Shown: positions 10,337 through 21,772 of the stretch, one piece after another
How the letters are laid out: every line of letters begins with the position of its first letter
Position numbering within the stretch: the stretch's first letter is position 1
NCBI RefSeq assembly: GCF_009389715.1
Contig: NC_052409.1
Span: 1,590,001 to 1,654,000, forward strand
Source: Phoenix dactylifera
Lineage: Eukaryota; Streptophyta; Magnoliopsida; Arecales; Arecaceae
Reading direction: 5' to 3'
DNA length: 64,000 nt
Translations under genes and position numbers: made by a program
The notes under the pieces: generated by a model
The model's input: only the letters and a program-made list of their open reading frames with translations
The model's database searches: none
Told to the model about the DNA's origin: nothing

Positions 10337-13300
10337 TTATGCCTCCATATTCTGGCGCATGAGCTCTAGAAGGCTTCCAGCTTTCCTTTTGGCGCGACTG
10401 GTTCCGGTCCCAGCGAGCTCCTTCAGTGCCTCTTCTGCACCTGATTCCCTTGCAGCTCTCAGTTGCTGCGCATCACCAGTACATAGCGACCATAACACTG
10501 CAGCAGCATTCTCGCGGTTTCGAGGGGTTCCAGTTTTCATCACCTCTACCAAGACAGGAATGGGGTTTGACCGTGCAATTGCTAGCTTGCCATCTGGATG
10601 GCCTGCAAGTACTGCCGATATAGCGAGTGCCTCATCCACCATACCTCCACCGGGATCCACTAATAGCCTCATCAGGTGTTCCACAAGCCCAGCCCTCACA
10701 GCCTTCACCTTGTTACCCTGGTAGATACACAGATTAAAGATTGCAGTTGCCGCATCTTTCTTACCTCTTGGGCTACCTTGGCATAGCAGATCAACAAGTG
10801 CAGGTATTGCGCCAGCTGCCCCAATTGTCACCTTGTTTTCATCTACAACTGATAAACTGAAAAGGGTAGCTGCAGCATTTTCCCTTGCCTCCATGCTCCC
10901 ATTTTGCAGCACACCTACTATCCTTGGTATTGCACAGGCATTCACAATATTGCCCTTGTTGCTCTCATTGATTGAGAGGTTGAGGAGCGCTGTAACTGCA
11001 TGCTCCTGTATTCTAGGATCCGGAGACGATAGGAGTTCCACAAGGAATGGAATTGCACCTGCTTCAGCAATGCACACTCTATTGTTTGCATTCCTTTTTG
11101 CGAGCAACCGCAGTTCACCGGCAGCTGCCCTCTGCTCATCTTGATTCCCACTTTTTAATTTCTGCAATAGTGAGTTGATACCAGCACGGTCACAATCTGG
11201 GTGACATCCTGGCTTTTTCGCTTGGCAATTCCCTTGCTTCTTTGGCAGTTCAATGCCATTGGCATCACACCATTGTGCAATCAGGCTTCTCAAGACAAAA
11301 TTAGGAGTAAGAGCAGTGTGAGACAAGTTTTGCTGTGTCTTGGGGCAAGTTCTGTGTCCAGCATCAAGCCATTTCTGGATGCAAGACCTCTCATAGGTCT
11401 GCAAAAAGCAGAAAGATACAAATAACTTATACAAGACTATTTAGAGAAAAAGGTTAAGTTCGTCTAAGATTACAATAATTATTACCTGCCCTGTGGAGAC
11501 GATGACCGGGTCCTTCATCAGCTCAAGGGAAATTGGGCACCGAAAATCATCTGGGATAATAGGAGATCTGTGCTTCACAGAGCTTGTTTTATTTTTGAGA
11601 GTATCAGAAGAAGGATTTTCCACGACTACACAATTTTTAAGCTTCTTCAGCAAGGATGAAATTTCGTCCAAGCATTCCTCAGGTTCTCCGCCACTAGAAA
11701 TTACCATTTCATGTAAAGCAACCGATTCCTTCTTCATGTCATTTATTGTGCTGAGTTGCAACTTCCCTGAAATTCTTCTAAGGATAATAGGGTCACAGTG
11801 CTTTTCACTGAGTGCCCATTTTAAGTCCTGGAGAAGTTGTAAATCAGGCGAGTCAATTTTTCCTCTTGCTCTTCGAAACTGGGCATGCACAAGTTCAATC
11901 TGGAAAATTTTGAAAAGTCAGTATTCAGCCATAATTCTTGATCAGATTACCATACTCATACCATATGAATGTAGCTGAAAAGTATACCAGCAGAAGAAAT
12001 GGGGGACACATGCATGGATGATGGATGTGGACAAGCCAAAGAAAGGAATATGGCATATTGGATGTTTTGGTATTCAAGGAAACCACATATCTGTGCATAT
12101 AACTTTCACATGATCACATTGGCTTGCTTGGGTGGGTGGGGGATGGATGGGGATGTTGTATTGTGTCTTACCAATCTTTTCTTGTTGCCAGTTGTTCTTT
12201 TAGACTCAATGGCTTGCCACTCTATCAGGCTGTATCAGCCCTCTTCACCAAAATGAATCAAAACAGTCAAAAGAGAAGAGAAAGCTTTATTTATTTATTT
12301 TTTGGGTTGATTGCTCAACTCCAAACCCAAATTGTACCACCACAAAAGGAAATGAAAAGGCGCTAATTGGATGTGCAAAGTTCTTGTCCTTCCCCAATTA
12401 CAACAGGACAAGATTTACTGTGGCTGTGCATATTCATACTCTGCTGCTAGTGCAGGTACAGTAATTATTATTCATGCCATCAGCTACGTGATAGAAGAAA
12501 TTGACTTTCAAAACATTACATATAATATGCATGTAGTAACTATATAATTTTTTTCTCCATCCAACTTAACCAGGCAACAGGAAACAAGAAGGGGGGGACA
12601 TGTCATGGCAGTGAGGAATCAGCTTTTTTTCCCCTCTTTTTTTGAGGAAAGAGGAGGCAGCGATACAAAATGCACGTGATTAAAAAATCTAGAAACCTTT
12701 TCATAAGAGTATTGATGCTCCAGATATGTATGGTTTGTGCCCATGAATTCACTTAAAATAGATGTGCATAGCACAGTCATTTGGAATGATAGTTGCTCCA
12801 ATGGAAGCACATACAATGGAAAAACTGAAGGAATATGATTTCAAAGGATTTTTTACAGAAATAAGCATATAAATACCAATATGAACTAATTAAATTCATA
12901 TTTAGGTTGCATGATCAAATTCTTGCAGGATACACCATAAACTTAAGTATAAGGCAAGTTCTAATGAAATATATATATTTTGATAGGATCACGCTTTTTT
13001 TTCTTTGATGTTACCTGCTCTTTAACTTCTTCAGATATATCGAGCTCGTCATAGGATACTTCACTTAGTGCCTTCTCAATATGTTCGGTCACCTCTAGAA
13101 ATTGATATACAAACTTTTCCCTTTGTAGAGCCTGGTGCAAAATAAATTATTGGTTTAGAGATATACAAACAAGGGAAATGAATGTAAAGTTGACTAACTG
13201 TTCATGACATGGTTGTTCTTTCAGGCTAGCAGAAACAGTAAGCCACCTCTTTTATCTCTCTTGTAATACTATGGCTGCTGTTCTTCTAAGCTCAGTTTAA

Positions 13301-14476
13301 GAAAAACAGGGTGCCTCCTTTTGCTATCGATGCCCAGCCCAATAAAGGCATTACCCTAAGGGTTAAGGGTCCATTCAACCATAACAAACTCTGTGTATTC
13401 CAAAGTTGCCCCAAATGCAGCAAAATTAGGTTGGCTAGCTGATAACTTTCTTAACCCAGCATGCACTGCAGATAGGATGTCAGAGTATTTGAAATTAAGC
13501 TAAATGCTGGCCTGATACAAGGATCAACTTGTATTTGCATGGATGTGTGATGCATCTTAAGTTTCAAGAACAATTAGATATGGACATGACATAGTTTTCC
13601 CAAGAAAATACAAATCGATAATCAATCAGTTCAAAGATAGATCACATGTCAAGATTTAGTAGTTCTAATCTATTTAATCAATTGCATATGTTTGAATCAT
13701 CAACAAAAGTGCTTCTACCTTAAGCAATTACAGATTAATTTGCTCGTTAATGAAATATGGACTGCACATCATATTATTTGAAATCTATACGAAACTGAGG
13801 ATAGAACATGCATTAAATGATTTGAAATCTCCATAACTGGAGGGGTCTCATTAATTGACAAGGTAATTATATGTTAGCTTTCTTGTTACAAGTAACATAG
13901 AGGCTGGAGGAAGTTAAAAAAGAATGCAGAAGATTGAGACAACAAAGTATATTGAACATAACTAAGGTTGGTCTTGATAGTATGGCAGTAATAACCAAGT
14001 TAATCAAAGTTGGATTGAAGAGCGTAGCTACCATATACTTGTCATATCTCGATTCTCCAACGGTCACTTACAGAGGCAAGAAATCAGTTATTTGCCTTTC
14101 TTTTTCTCTCCATAGCAATCACTGCAGCCCATGAATGACTCTGATTCCAGCATAGGCCACAGTTGTATGCAATCAATTCGGATGTGATTCATACCAGATT
14201 GAGGCGCCAACAAGCAATTTTCGGAGCACTTCAAAAATTCATTGGTGAAAAGTTTTCCACCAAAACTTAGTTTTCATTATCCTGGTTGTACAATATCAGA
14301 ATGACATGATTTATTGGAATAAAGTCTATTCTTAACTAGAGCATGCAAATGAACAGTGATGTGCATGGTTACATAATGTTGCATGAATGTTAGCATGCCA
14401 GCAATTGAAAATAAAATTCTTCAAAATCTGGCTATCCTGGACATTAGGTTCTCCCTTCAAATTGATGTATATGGCC

Positions 14477-14509
<33 letters not shown>

Positions 14510-15242
14510 TGAACGCATGCATACATACATAGATACATACATGTACATATACATACATACGTACATGCATGCATATGTGTGTATATATATATTATGTATA
14601 TGTGTGTAACTGTGTATACATATACATAAACACATACAGATGCAGATACGGATACAGATACATACATACTCCCAAAATTACGGGGTTTGGTGAAGAAATC
14701 ACGTCTCTGAACTTAACCAAGCATCCTTTTTTATAAGATTCACCATCATCAATAATTTCCAATTTGGATAATTCAAGTCGGCTACACTCAATTATCATCT
14801 CTTCCCTACTAGAAAGCATAATTGAAGCAACCCCCTATCTCTAGGGTTCAAGATTCTAAAGGTGGCTCTTTTGAACCTCCAACATGAAAGAAAGAAGGAG
14901 TAGCACCGGAATTAAAAGCGATAGGGGTACCTGATAGAACTTGCTCCCATCATTGACGGAGACGAGGAGCTCCTTGGCTTCCACCAAGGCGTCGTGGAGC
15001 GAGGCGAGGGCTTGGGCCTGGAATTCTCTAACGGAACCGCCGCCGCCGTCCCTCAGCTCGTCGAAGAGCGGGCTGAGGAGCTTCACCCGCCTGGTGAGAT
15101 CGCAGCAAAGCCTCCTCAACGGCCCCCGGCTCTCCGGCAGCCCCGCTATCTCCGCCACCGCCCTCGACACGGTTTCCACGACCGCGATCCCGCCGAGGCC
15201 GCCCCCGCTTTCCGGCTCCTCCTCGTCGGTCGTCGGCCCCAT
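10337..15242 (-). CDS. U-box/ARM-repeat E3 ubiquitin ligase (PUB13/PUB14/SPL11-like)
   Basis: Four exons on the minus strand, in transcript order, are 15242-14931, 13131-13015, 11899-11486 and 11398-10337. Every junction keeps the frame and the product is 634 aa. The N-terminal half (about 1-250) is the UND domain of plant U-box proteins ([14 protein letters not shown]...). The U-box (about 258-332) starts [20 protein letters not shown] and continues [14 protein letters not shown], with TCPKTQQNL and [12 protein letters not shown]. The intron between exons 3 and 4 falls between TGQ and TYE. From about 355 to 630 there are tandem ARM repeats ([46 protein letters not shown] and so on). Family knowledge: U-box proteins bind E2 enzymes without zinc, and PUB12/13/14 and rice SPL11 act in immune and cell-death control. 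The length fits PUB14 (about 632 aa). It looks intact; the exact orthologue cannot be decided here. Confidence 0.95.
14460..14680. repeat. Compound microsatellite in U-box gene intron 1
   Basis: This is a run of ACAT/ATAC tetranucleotides, (AC)n and TATG-type units, with GATACAGATACATAC at the end. It produces several low-complexity open frames that are not genes. Confidence 0.85.
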
Positions 15243-15377
15243 CGCGACGATCCTAATTGGAGATCGAATTCGATTTCTTTGCGAGAAAATGAATTGGTTT
15301 TGATGCCGGAGAATAATACAATAGACAGGACGAGAGAGAGCAGGTGGGGAAAGCGGAGACGCAACCCGCGGCGAGAA

Positions 15378-15385
15378 CTTTTATA
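15378..15385 (-). promoter_or_regulatory. TATA box of the U-box gene
   Basis: TATAAAAG on the minus strand lies 136 bases before the start codon at 15242. It would place transcription start near 15350 with a leader of roughly 100 bases. A strongly AT-rich stretch lies just upstream (15395-15840). Confidence 0.55.
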
Positions 15386-17216
15386 ACAGCAAGACAAAAT
15401 AATAATAATAATAATAATAAATTATATTTTTTAATATTTATATTTATTATATTTGTAATTAATAGTTTGTAAATTCTGTTAAATTAATAATGTTAATAAA
15501 ATTACGTACATTATATAAAAAATTAAAATTATTTTTGAATGGCAATATATATATTCTTATGTAGTTATGTCATTGGTTTTTTATTTTTTGCTTAAGTTTA
15601 TTTTAGTTATTTTTTATTTTTTCTAATATAGCACTTGAATCTTATTTAAGATCAATAATTTAACAAGTTATGAGCTACGGTATTAGATAAAAATAAATTT
15701 TTAAAAAATAAGTGTGATTTTTCAATTTATTGGATGTAAATATAATTTATTTCTAGTTTTAGATAATTTTTATAATTTATTCTAATAATGATAGTTATTA
15801 TTGTTATTATTATTAATATTAAAAAATAAAAAAATTATGGTAGTTTTCGGACAAGCTGGAAGGCAGACATTTTCCATCAGCCACACCAACCGTTCGTACA
15901 CGACACAATTGTCAAACAGAGCAGGTGGAATATAAAAAATTCGGCTTGCGTAGCCACCCATTTTTAAACAGCTTGATAGAGACCATGTCCAAGATTCTAA
16001 TTTGCAACTTTAATTAAAATTAAAATATCAATAGAGTTTAGACATCCAATTAACTAAATATTTGTATTTATTGGAAATTTAGGAGCCTTTGGTTATTACC
16101 AATATTTTAAACTCACAATCCCTATCACCATTAGTTTAGTTGAGTTTGGTGGTAACGTGGCCTTGTACACTGAGATGTTGATGTTGACTGTGGATTTCTA
16201 ATTATGGATGGCATGAAGAGCGCTGCATGATGATGCCTCAAAGTTATAATTATATTCCACCTAACATCTTAATGCATGTTTTCCTCATCTGTTAGGCAAG
16301 TTGTTTTGACAAAGTATTTTATAATATTTAATTGAGAAGGTCAATATTTATCCTCCTACTTTCGTAACTTATATTTTCTAAATATTTAATTGAGAAGGTT
16401 GGAAATAAACCTAGCTTCAAGCTAAACTCCGAATTACTTCGATGTCTTTGAGTAACCGTATCACAGTCTGCAAACTCCACTGCCAAATGATACTAAAAAC
16501 CCAAATTATTTTAGCTTTCCATGTGTATTACTTTGATACTAAGTCTTTTTATTGACGAGAGCTACATAATGACTGTCTGTAAATTGTTTACAGCCTCTAC
16601 ACAGTATGTTGAATAGACTTAGGTTAGATGGAAAATTACTGGAGGAAATGGCTCCAATTATAGTAGTGGAGAAGCGATAAAAGCCCTAACCATCAAAGAT
16701 TAGGTCTTGACCATACCATGTCGGGATGAATTAGACTTGCATGTGCGAGCGAATAATGAGCACATTTGAACTACCATGTAGGTCCTAATTACGGATACTA
16801 GAAATGAAACCTATAGAGGAAGCTTGGATGGATGCAATTTGCGCACGATGCGTGGAGATAATTTAATTTCAAACAACGTGTACATCCAGCATTCCTTATT
16901 TCAGACACAAAATTGATGAAGGTATTATCGATCTGGTGGTACGACACTCATTCGGCAAACAATGTCCATCATCATCAATCAAGCAAACTTACACATGCAT
17001 TCGATCTTAATCATCCACATGCTACAATCATCATTCACATCTCAATTGCTTGCCTAACAATAAATACGGCATAGCAAATGCATCTCTGATTTCTGGTTAA
17101 TAAGATCCAATCTGATCCTTGCTATTGCGACTCGATCAACAGACCTTTTTTTTTTTCCTTTAAGAAAAAGAGATGGAGAACCAATGGACATGCATGCATG
17201 GGACTTGTCCTCTTCC
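15386..17216. other. Intergenic, AT-rich, no gene seen
   Basis: The first 450 bases are extremely AT-rich, starting with an (ATA)n run. The rest is ordinary AT-rich spacer without recognisable coding or repeat structure. Its left end is upstream of the U-box gene, and its right end is downstream of the SAUR gene. Confidence 0.5.
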
Positions 17217-17585
17217 TCACAGCTCTGTAATTATCTTCTCCAGATCGCTCGGCCGGCAGGGTATAGCAAGGGCCCCCTCATGCTGGAACCCAAACTCCTC
17301 TTCTGCCAACTCCAACCACCTCAGAAACACTGGGTGTGAGAGGCAGCTCAACGACACCACAAATCTTTTTGGCTTCTCGTCAAAGACTGCCACCACTGCA
17401 AAGTGGCCTTCCTTCACATCCTCCGGCAGCACCCCAATTCTGTCAGCCTCTTCGAACTCGTCGGATAAATGACCCCATATTGAAGGAGCAGTCTTCATCT
17501 TTAAGAATGGAAGAAGACTCCTCTGCAGGACTTGAACTGCATGCTTGAGAACACTGCTTCTCTTGATGAACTTTGCCTTGGCCAT
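17217..17585 (-). CDS. SAUR-family auxin-responsive protein
   Basis: This is a single intronless frame of 122 aa, typical for SAUR genes. The N-terminus is basic (MAKAKFIKRSSVLKHAVQVL). The conserved SAUR core follows: LPEDVKEGHFAVVAVF, KRFVVSLSCLSHPVFLRWLE, LAEEEFGFQHEGALAIPC and a closing leucine-rich tail. An in-frame ATG six codons upstream (17603) would sit almost on the TATA box, so the ATG at 17585 is preferred. Family knowledge: SAURs inhibit PP2C.D phosphatases and so activate plasma-membrane proton pumps during cell expansion. The subfamily is uncertain. The PSIWGHLSDEFEEAD segment before the core is longer than in the shortest SAURs. Confidence 0.92.
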   Translation of the reverse strand: MAKAKFIKRSSVLKHAVQVLQRSLLPFLKMKTAPSIWGHLSDEFEEADRIGVLPEDVKEGHFAVVAVFDEKPKRFVVSLSCLSHPVFLRWLELAEEEFGFQHEGALAIPCRPSDLEKIITEL

Positions 17586-17623
17586 GTTTTTCCTTGCTGT
17601 CAAAGGTTTGGCTCCTTTGGCTG

Positions 17624-17631
17624 CTTATATA
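17624..17631 (-). promoter_or_regulatory. TATA box of the SAUR gene
   Basis: TATATAAG on the minus strand lies 39 bases before the start codon at 17585. It leaves room only for a very short leader, which also argues for the downstream ATG. Confidence 0.65.
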
Positions 17632-17664
17632 GGGGATTAAGCGAAAGGAATGGGACTGCCTTCT

Positions 17665-17670
17665 TGTCTC
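17665..17670 (+). promoter_or_regulatory. TGTCTC auxin-response element
   Basis: This is the canonical ARF-binding hexamer, in reverse orientation to the SAUR gene and 34 bases upstream of its TATA box. A single six-base match can occur by chance, but the position fits an auxin-induced gene. Confidence 0.4.
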
Positions 17671-18337
17671 GAGAGATACGCTTGTGCCGGCCTGTTTTCG
17701 ATTAGCTCGAGAGAATAATATTGAGTGCAGCGTGATGTAGGTATATGGAGGCTTTCAGTTTGTCCTAATGGCCTGCCCCCCCGCCCCGAACATGGCTTTC
17801 AGCCTGTGGAAGGGAGCCCTCGGATGCTTGCATAACTTGCGCTTAGAGCCAAATATCTCTTAACTCAGATAATTTTTAGAACCATGCATCCACTTTTCAA
17901 AATATCAAGGGAAATGCTTTCGGGGTGCCGGTTGCATGGACACGAAAATTTCAACACGCTAAGAATGTTCCATTTGGCTCACAAATTTGGTCTCGATTCT
18001 GCGAGGCTCTAAGATTGGCCGATATTTGCTCCTCTGGTGTCGACAGCAGTATATTAATCCAGCTCTCTCTTTTGCTCTCCTTGTGCTGGTTGCAGGAACT
18101 GCATGATGCTGCTTCGTTAAGAGAAACATGAGATTATTTCTTAATAGAAGCTCCATAGAATTGGTGAAATGGAAGATCTTGTGATCATATAAAGACAAGG
18201 AATTCTTCCTGAACTTCTCTTAATGGCTACAATAGTTTTGTTTCTATCGTTCTTTTTGTAAAGACTCCATGTGAATCCTATTTCTCTAAATTCAATTCTC
18301 ATAATAAAGTTCTGGGTGGCTCTTAGCCTCCCATACA

Positions 18338-18371
<34 letters not shown>

Positions 18372-19894
18372 CAATGTTTAATTTGGCAACATCCATAATT
18401 AACCAACCCATATGTTTGGCAACAACGCGAGTCACGCTTATCCTCTCATATCACATGGCTAGAGAATTGAGCATTGCTCAAATATCAACAGCATGCAGTT
18501 TTGTAGTCTTGTAGGTTATTAGGGCGAATTAGCCACTGTTTATGGGTCGACGAGTCCTTCACTGACCAAGTTCACGGAACCAATCTAGCAGCTTTTGATG
18601 GCACCCAACTTAATTTGCACCATTTGGAGGGACATAACATATCTTATCTTGCTTGAAGTGACCCACTGCAGACTAAATTGGATAGCTGACATGATATACA
18701 CCCATTCTCAAACAACAAACCATCAACACCTATGTGAGTTTTTCATGCCTATGGTTATAGATGATTCGTGCCCTCGACGCACCTAACCAAATTAGAAATA
18801 GAAGGGAAAAAAAAAATTGAAAGGCCCGTCCCGATCGACTATTTTATCATGCAAACTCTCTTATCATTGAATTTCCAAAAAAAAAAAAAAAATCAATTAC
18901 CCATAATTTCCAGTTAATGGAGGAATATCCATTCCATGGAGCATTCTATATTTTCAAAGGTTTTTCATGAACATGATTGTATTTATTAAGAATTTGTACA
19001 TAAGTATCTAATTAAAGATAAATGATTTTTTTTTTTCACAACAGATTTGTTAGGGAAAACTATTTGTACTTGCCTATAAATCAATTCTGTATAACCTGTA
19101 TGCCTACAGTGCACTTATATTTGCCAAGCAATACATCATTTGGAACAGATTCCAATAGTCTCTTCCACAAAATAACATTAAAAAGAGATCACTTTCACCA
19201 GAAAAAGAGTGATCATATTAGCAATGCGTTTAGTGGTGAATCATTGTCCACCTTGGCGCCTTCAGGGTCCTCCACAAGGCCAAGCCCATCATGCTCCAAA
19301 CTCTATCCTGAGTTGTTCATTTGAGAGAGGGCATGCATGCAAGCTCCTCCAGCCATGCATCTTGCCTCCCTTTTCCCCTCCGCAAAATATTATAGCTGTC
19401 ATTAATCAGACCCCTTCTTCTCCTCCCTTCCTTGCCTCCCCTTAGACCAGCAGCAGAGTTCCGTTGGGTCGTTCATCTGAGAGCCCGAGTCTCCAACCTT
19501 GAAGATATCCAGCTTTCAAGGACGACTCCCTAGTTGGAGCCGGGCGACACCTTGTCCTGCGGTACAAGATATCCCCGGGTCAAACCCAGTTTCCGGATTG
19601 GTGGCACCAAATGGGCAGTCCCCTGTGGGGCGGTGTCCCGGACGTCTCTTTGCCGCACATTTAAGCTCATTTCTTTCGCTCGATATCTTAAGAAACCAAC
19701 GCTCGTTTTGGAACGTTTATTGCTTGTATCCGATGCGTGCGGGGATAAGCCAGTCTGATATCCATGGGGATAAGCTGCAAGAAGTATGCTCATAGTGTTT
19801 TCCAATTCCATATGTATAAATGGTGGTGATGGAGATGCCACGCCAATCCGAGGGCCCAGCGTACCTAACCTATGTTAGTGTTGAAGTTTCTCCA
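17671..19894. other. Intergenic; possible SINE-like piece near 19.5 kb
   Basis: No gene is seen. An (ATA)n run lies at 18341-18371. Near 19532-19590 a TAGTTGGAGCCGG and a GGGTCAAACCC spaced about 30 bases apart weakly resemble pol III A and B boxes. The surrounding 19480-19680 is GC-rich relative to its neighbours and may be a retroposon piece, but I cannot confirm it. Confidence 0.35.
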
Positions 19895-20134
19895 TGTTGA
19901 ATCCATCGGTTCCTCAAATCATGGAAGCCATCGTCATCTCCTCCCTGATCGACAACAACAGCCCTTATCCCATCACAACAAATAACCAACTCGGTTTCTC
20001 CTCCTTATCTAAACAGAGTTCTATAACTTATTTAAACTAGTGTATTGTGGACGAAACGGTGTAACGGGAAACATATCTCTCTCTCACTGAAACGTTTCGA
20101 AGTCTCATTTGTTCTTCTCTTTCGATTCTTTATA
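19895..20134 (+). repeat. Left LTR of the Copia element
   Basis: It matches the 3' LTR at 21519-21772 from TGTTGAATC to TTCGATTCTTTATA, and is directly followed by the tRNA-Met-type primer-binding site. Confidence 0.85.
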
Positions 20135-21518
20135 TGGTATCAGAGCAAATGATTGACAAACATCCTGATGTCAATCACTGGGCAATCTCCTTCCGAATCC
20201 TCTGCTGAGAATGTCATCCCCGCTTATCCCACCTTTACAGCGATACCTCATATGCTCACAGTGAAGCTTACCCGTGACAACTTTCTCTTTTGGAAGGCTC
20301 AAATGGTTCCATACTTTCGAGGACAAAATGTGTTTGGTTTCCTCGATGGATCAATCAAAGCCCCATCCCCTTGGTTACTTCCGTCTTCAAATGATGACGC
20401 CGAGAGTTCTCGGATACCCAATCCTGCTTTTCATCAGTGGGTGAAATAGGATCAACTTATCCCGAGCACCCTCATGTCCTCTCTTTCAAAAGGTATTCTC
20501 GCCCAAATCATTGGCTATACCACTTCCCATGAGGTCTGGCAAGCTTTGGAGAGGAGCTTTGCCTCACATTCTCACGCACGAGTTGTGCAGTTGTGCACCC
20601 GGTTGGCAAGCTTGAAGAAAGGTAACCTCTCTATCACTGACTATTTTCGTAACCTGAAGAAGATCTTCGATGAACTTGCTTTAGCCGGACATTCGTTAAG
20701 CAGTGATGCTCTTCAAAGTTATTTACTCGTTGGTCTTGGATCTAACTATGATCCTTTTGTTACATCGGTTACCACTCGTTTTGATCCTCCATCTCTTGAG
20801 GAACTCTACTGTCATCTCCTCACTCATGAGTCACGCCTCACACACCAAAATCAGCCCTCCTCTTTTGCTGACATTGCTGAACCATCCGCAAATATTGCTT
20901 ACTCTGTTCATTCCGTTTGCAAGTATATACATCGTCCCTTGAACTCTCATTGGCAAGCTATCAAATCGATCCTTCGGTACTTGAAGTCCTCCATCTCCTT
21001 TCGTCTCCTTATTTCACCGTCTTCCTCCCTTCAATTGCACGCCTTTACCGATGCTGATTGGGCTGGTGACAAGGATGATCGTCGCTCCATTAGTGCCATT
21101 GTATCTATCTTGGCACTAATATGATTTCCTGGAGTTGTAAGAAGCAAGCTACTATTGCTCGAAATTCTACTGAGACTGAGTATAAGGCTCTTGCGAATGG
21201 TTTTGCTGAGCTCCAATGGCTTGGCTACTTGCTATCTGAGTTGGGCTTCATCAAGCTACCGGTTCCTTGTCTCTGGTGCGATAATATTGGTGCCACCTAC
21301 CTCTCATCTAATATAGTTTACTATGCTTGCACCAAGCACATTGAGTTGGATTTTCACTTTGTTCGTGAGAAGGTTGCTAAGCGCCAACTTCTTGTGCGGT
21401 TCCTCTCCAGCAAAGATCAGATTGCTGATGCTCTGACCAAGCCTCTATCGACGTCTCGCTTTCATTTTCTGCGATCTAAACTCAACGTCCGGTATCTTCC
21501 GTTGAGTTTGCGGGGGCG

Positions 21519-21772
21519 TGTTGAATCTATCGGTTCCTCAAATCATGGAAGCCATCGCCATCTCCTCCCTAATCGATAACAACATCCCTTATCCCATCAC
21601 AACAAATAACCAATTCTGTTTCTCCCCCTTATCTAAACAGAGTTCTGTAACTTATTTAAACTAGTGTACTGTGGACAAAATGGTGTAACGGGAAAACATA
21701 TCACTCTGAAACATTTATTCCTCTCTGAAACGTTTCGAAGCCTCCTTTGTTCTTTTCTTTCGATTCTTTATA
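21519..21772 (+). repeat. Right LTR of the Copia element
   Basis: It is the partner of the left LTR, somewhat longer, and is preceded by a G-rich polypurine tract. Confidence 0.85.

Larger units (their letters stand above)
19895..21772 (+). mobile_element. Broken Ty1/Copia LTR element
   Basis: Two LTRs of about 240 bp (19895-20134) and 254 bp (21519-21772) start TGTTGAATC and end TTTATA. A primer-binding site TGGTATCAGAGC, matching initiator tRNA-Met, follows the left LTR at 20135. A purine tract (GCGGGGGCG) precedes the right LTR. The internal parts recognisable are a Copia-type gag (UBN2-like, about 20153-20890) and the end of pol: a reverse-transcriptase tail and RNase H with DADWAGD and an SWSCKKQ...RNSTETEYKALA pattern (about 20930-21520). 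Protease, integrase and most of the polymerase are absent, so this copy is broken and could move only with help from elsewhere. By eye the LTRs differ at roughly 7-8% of sites, suggesting a few million years of age. No target duplication is evident. Confidence 0.85.

Noticed and set aside
14332-14819. Minus-strand frames rich in YVCM/VCVYVY
   Set aside because: They are translations of the TATG/AC microsatellite inside the U-box gene intron.
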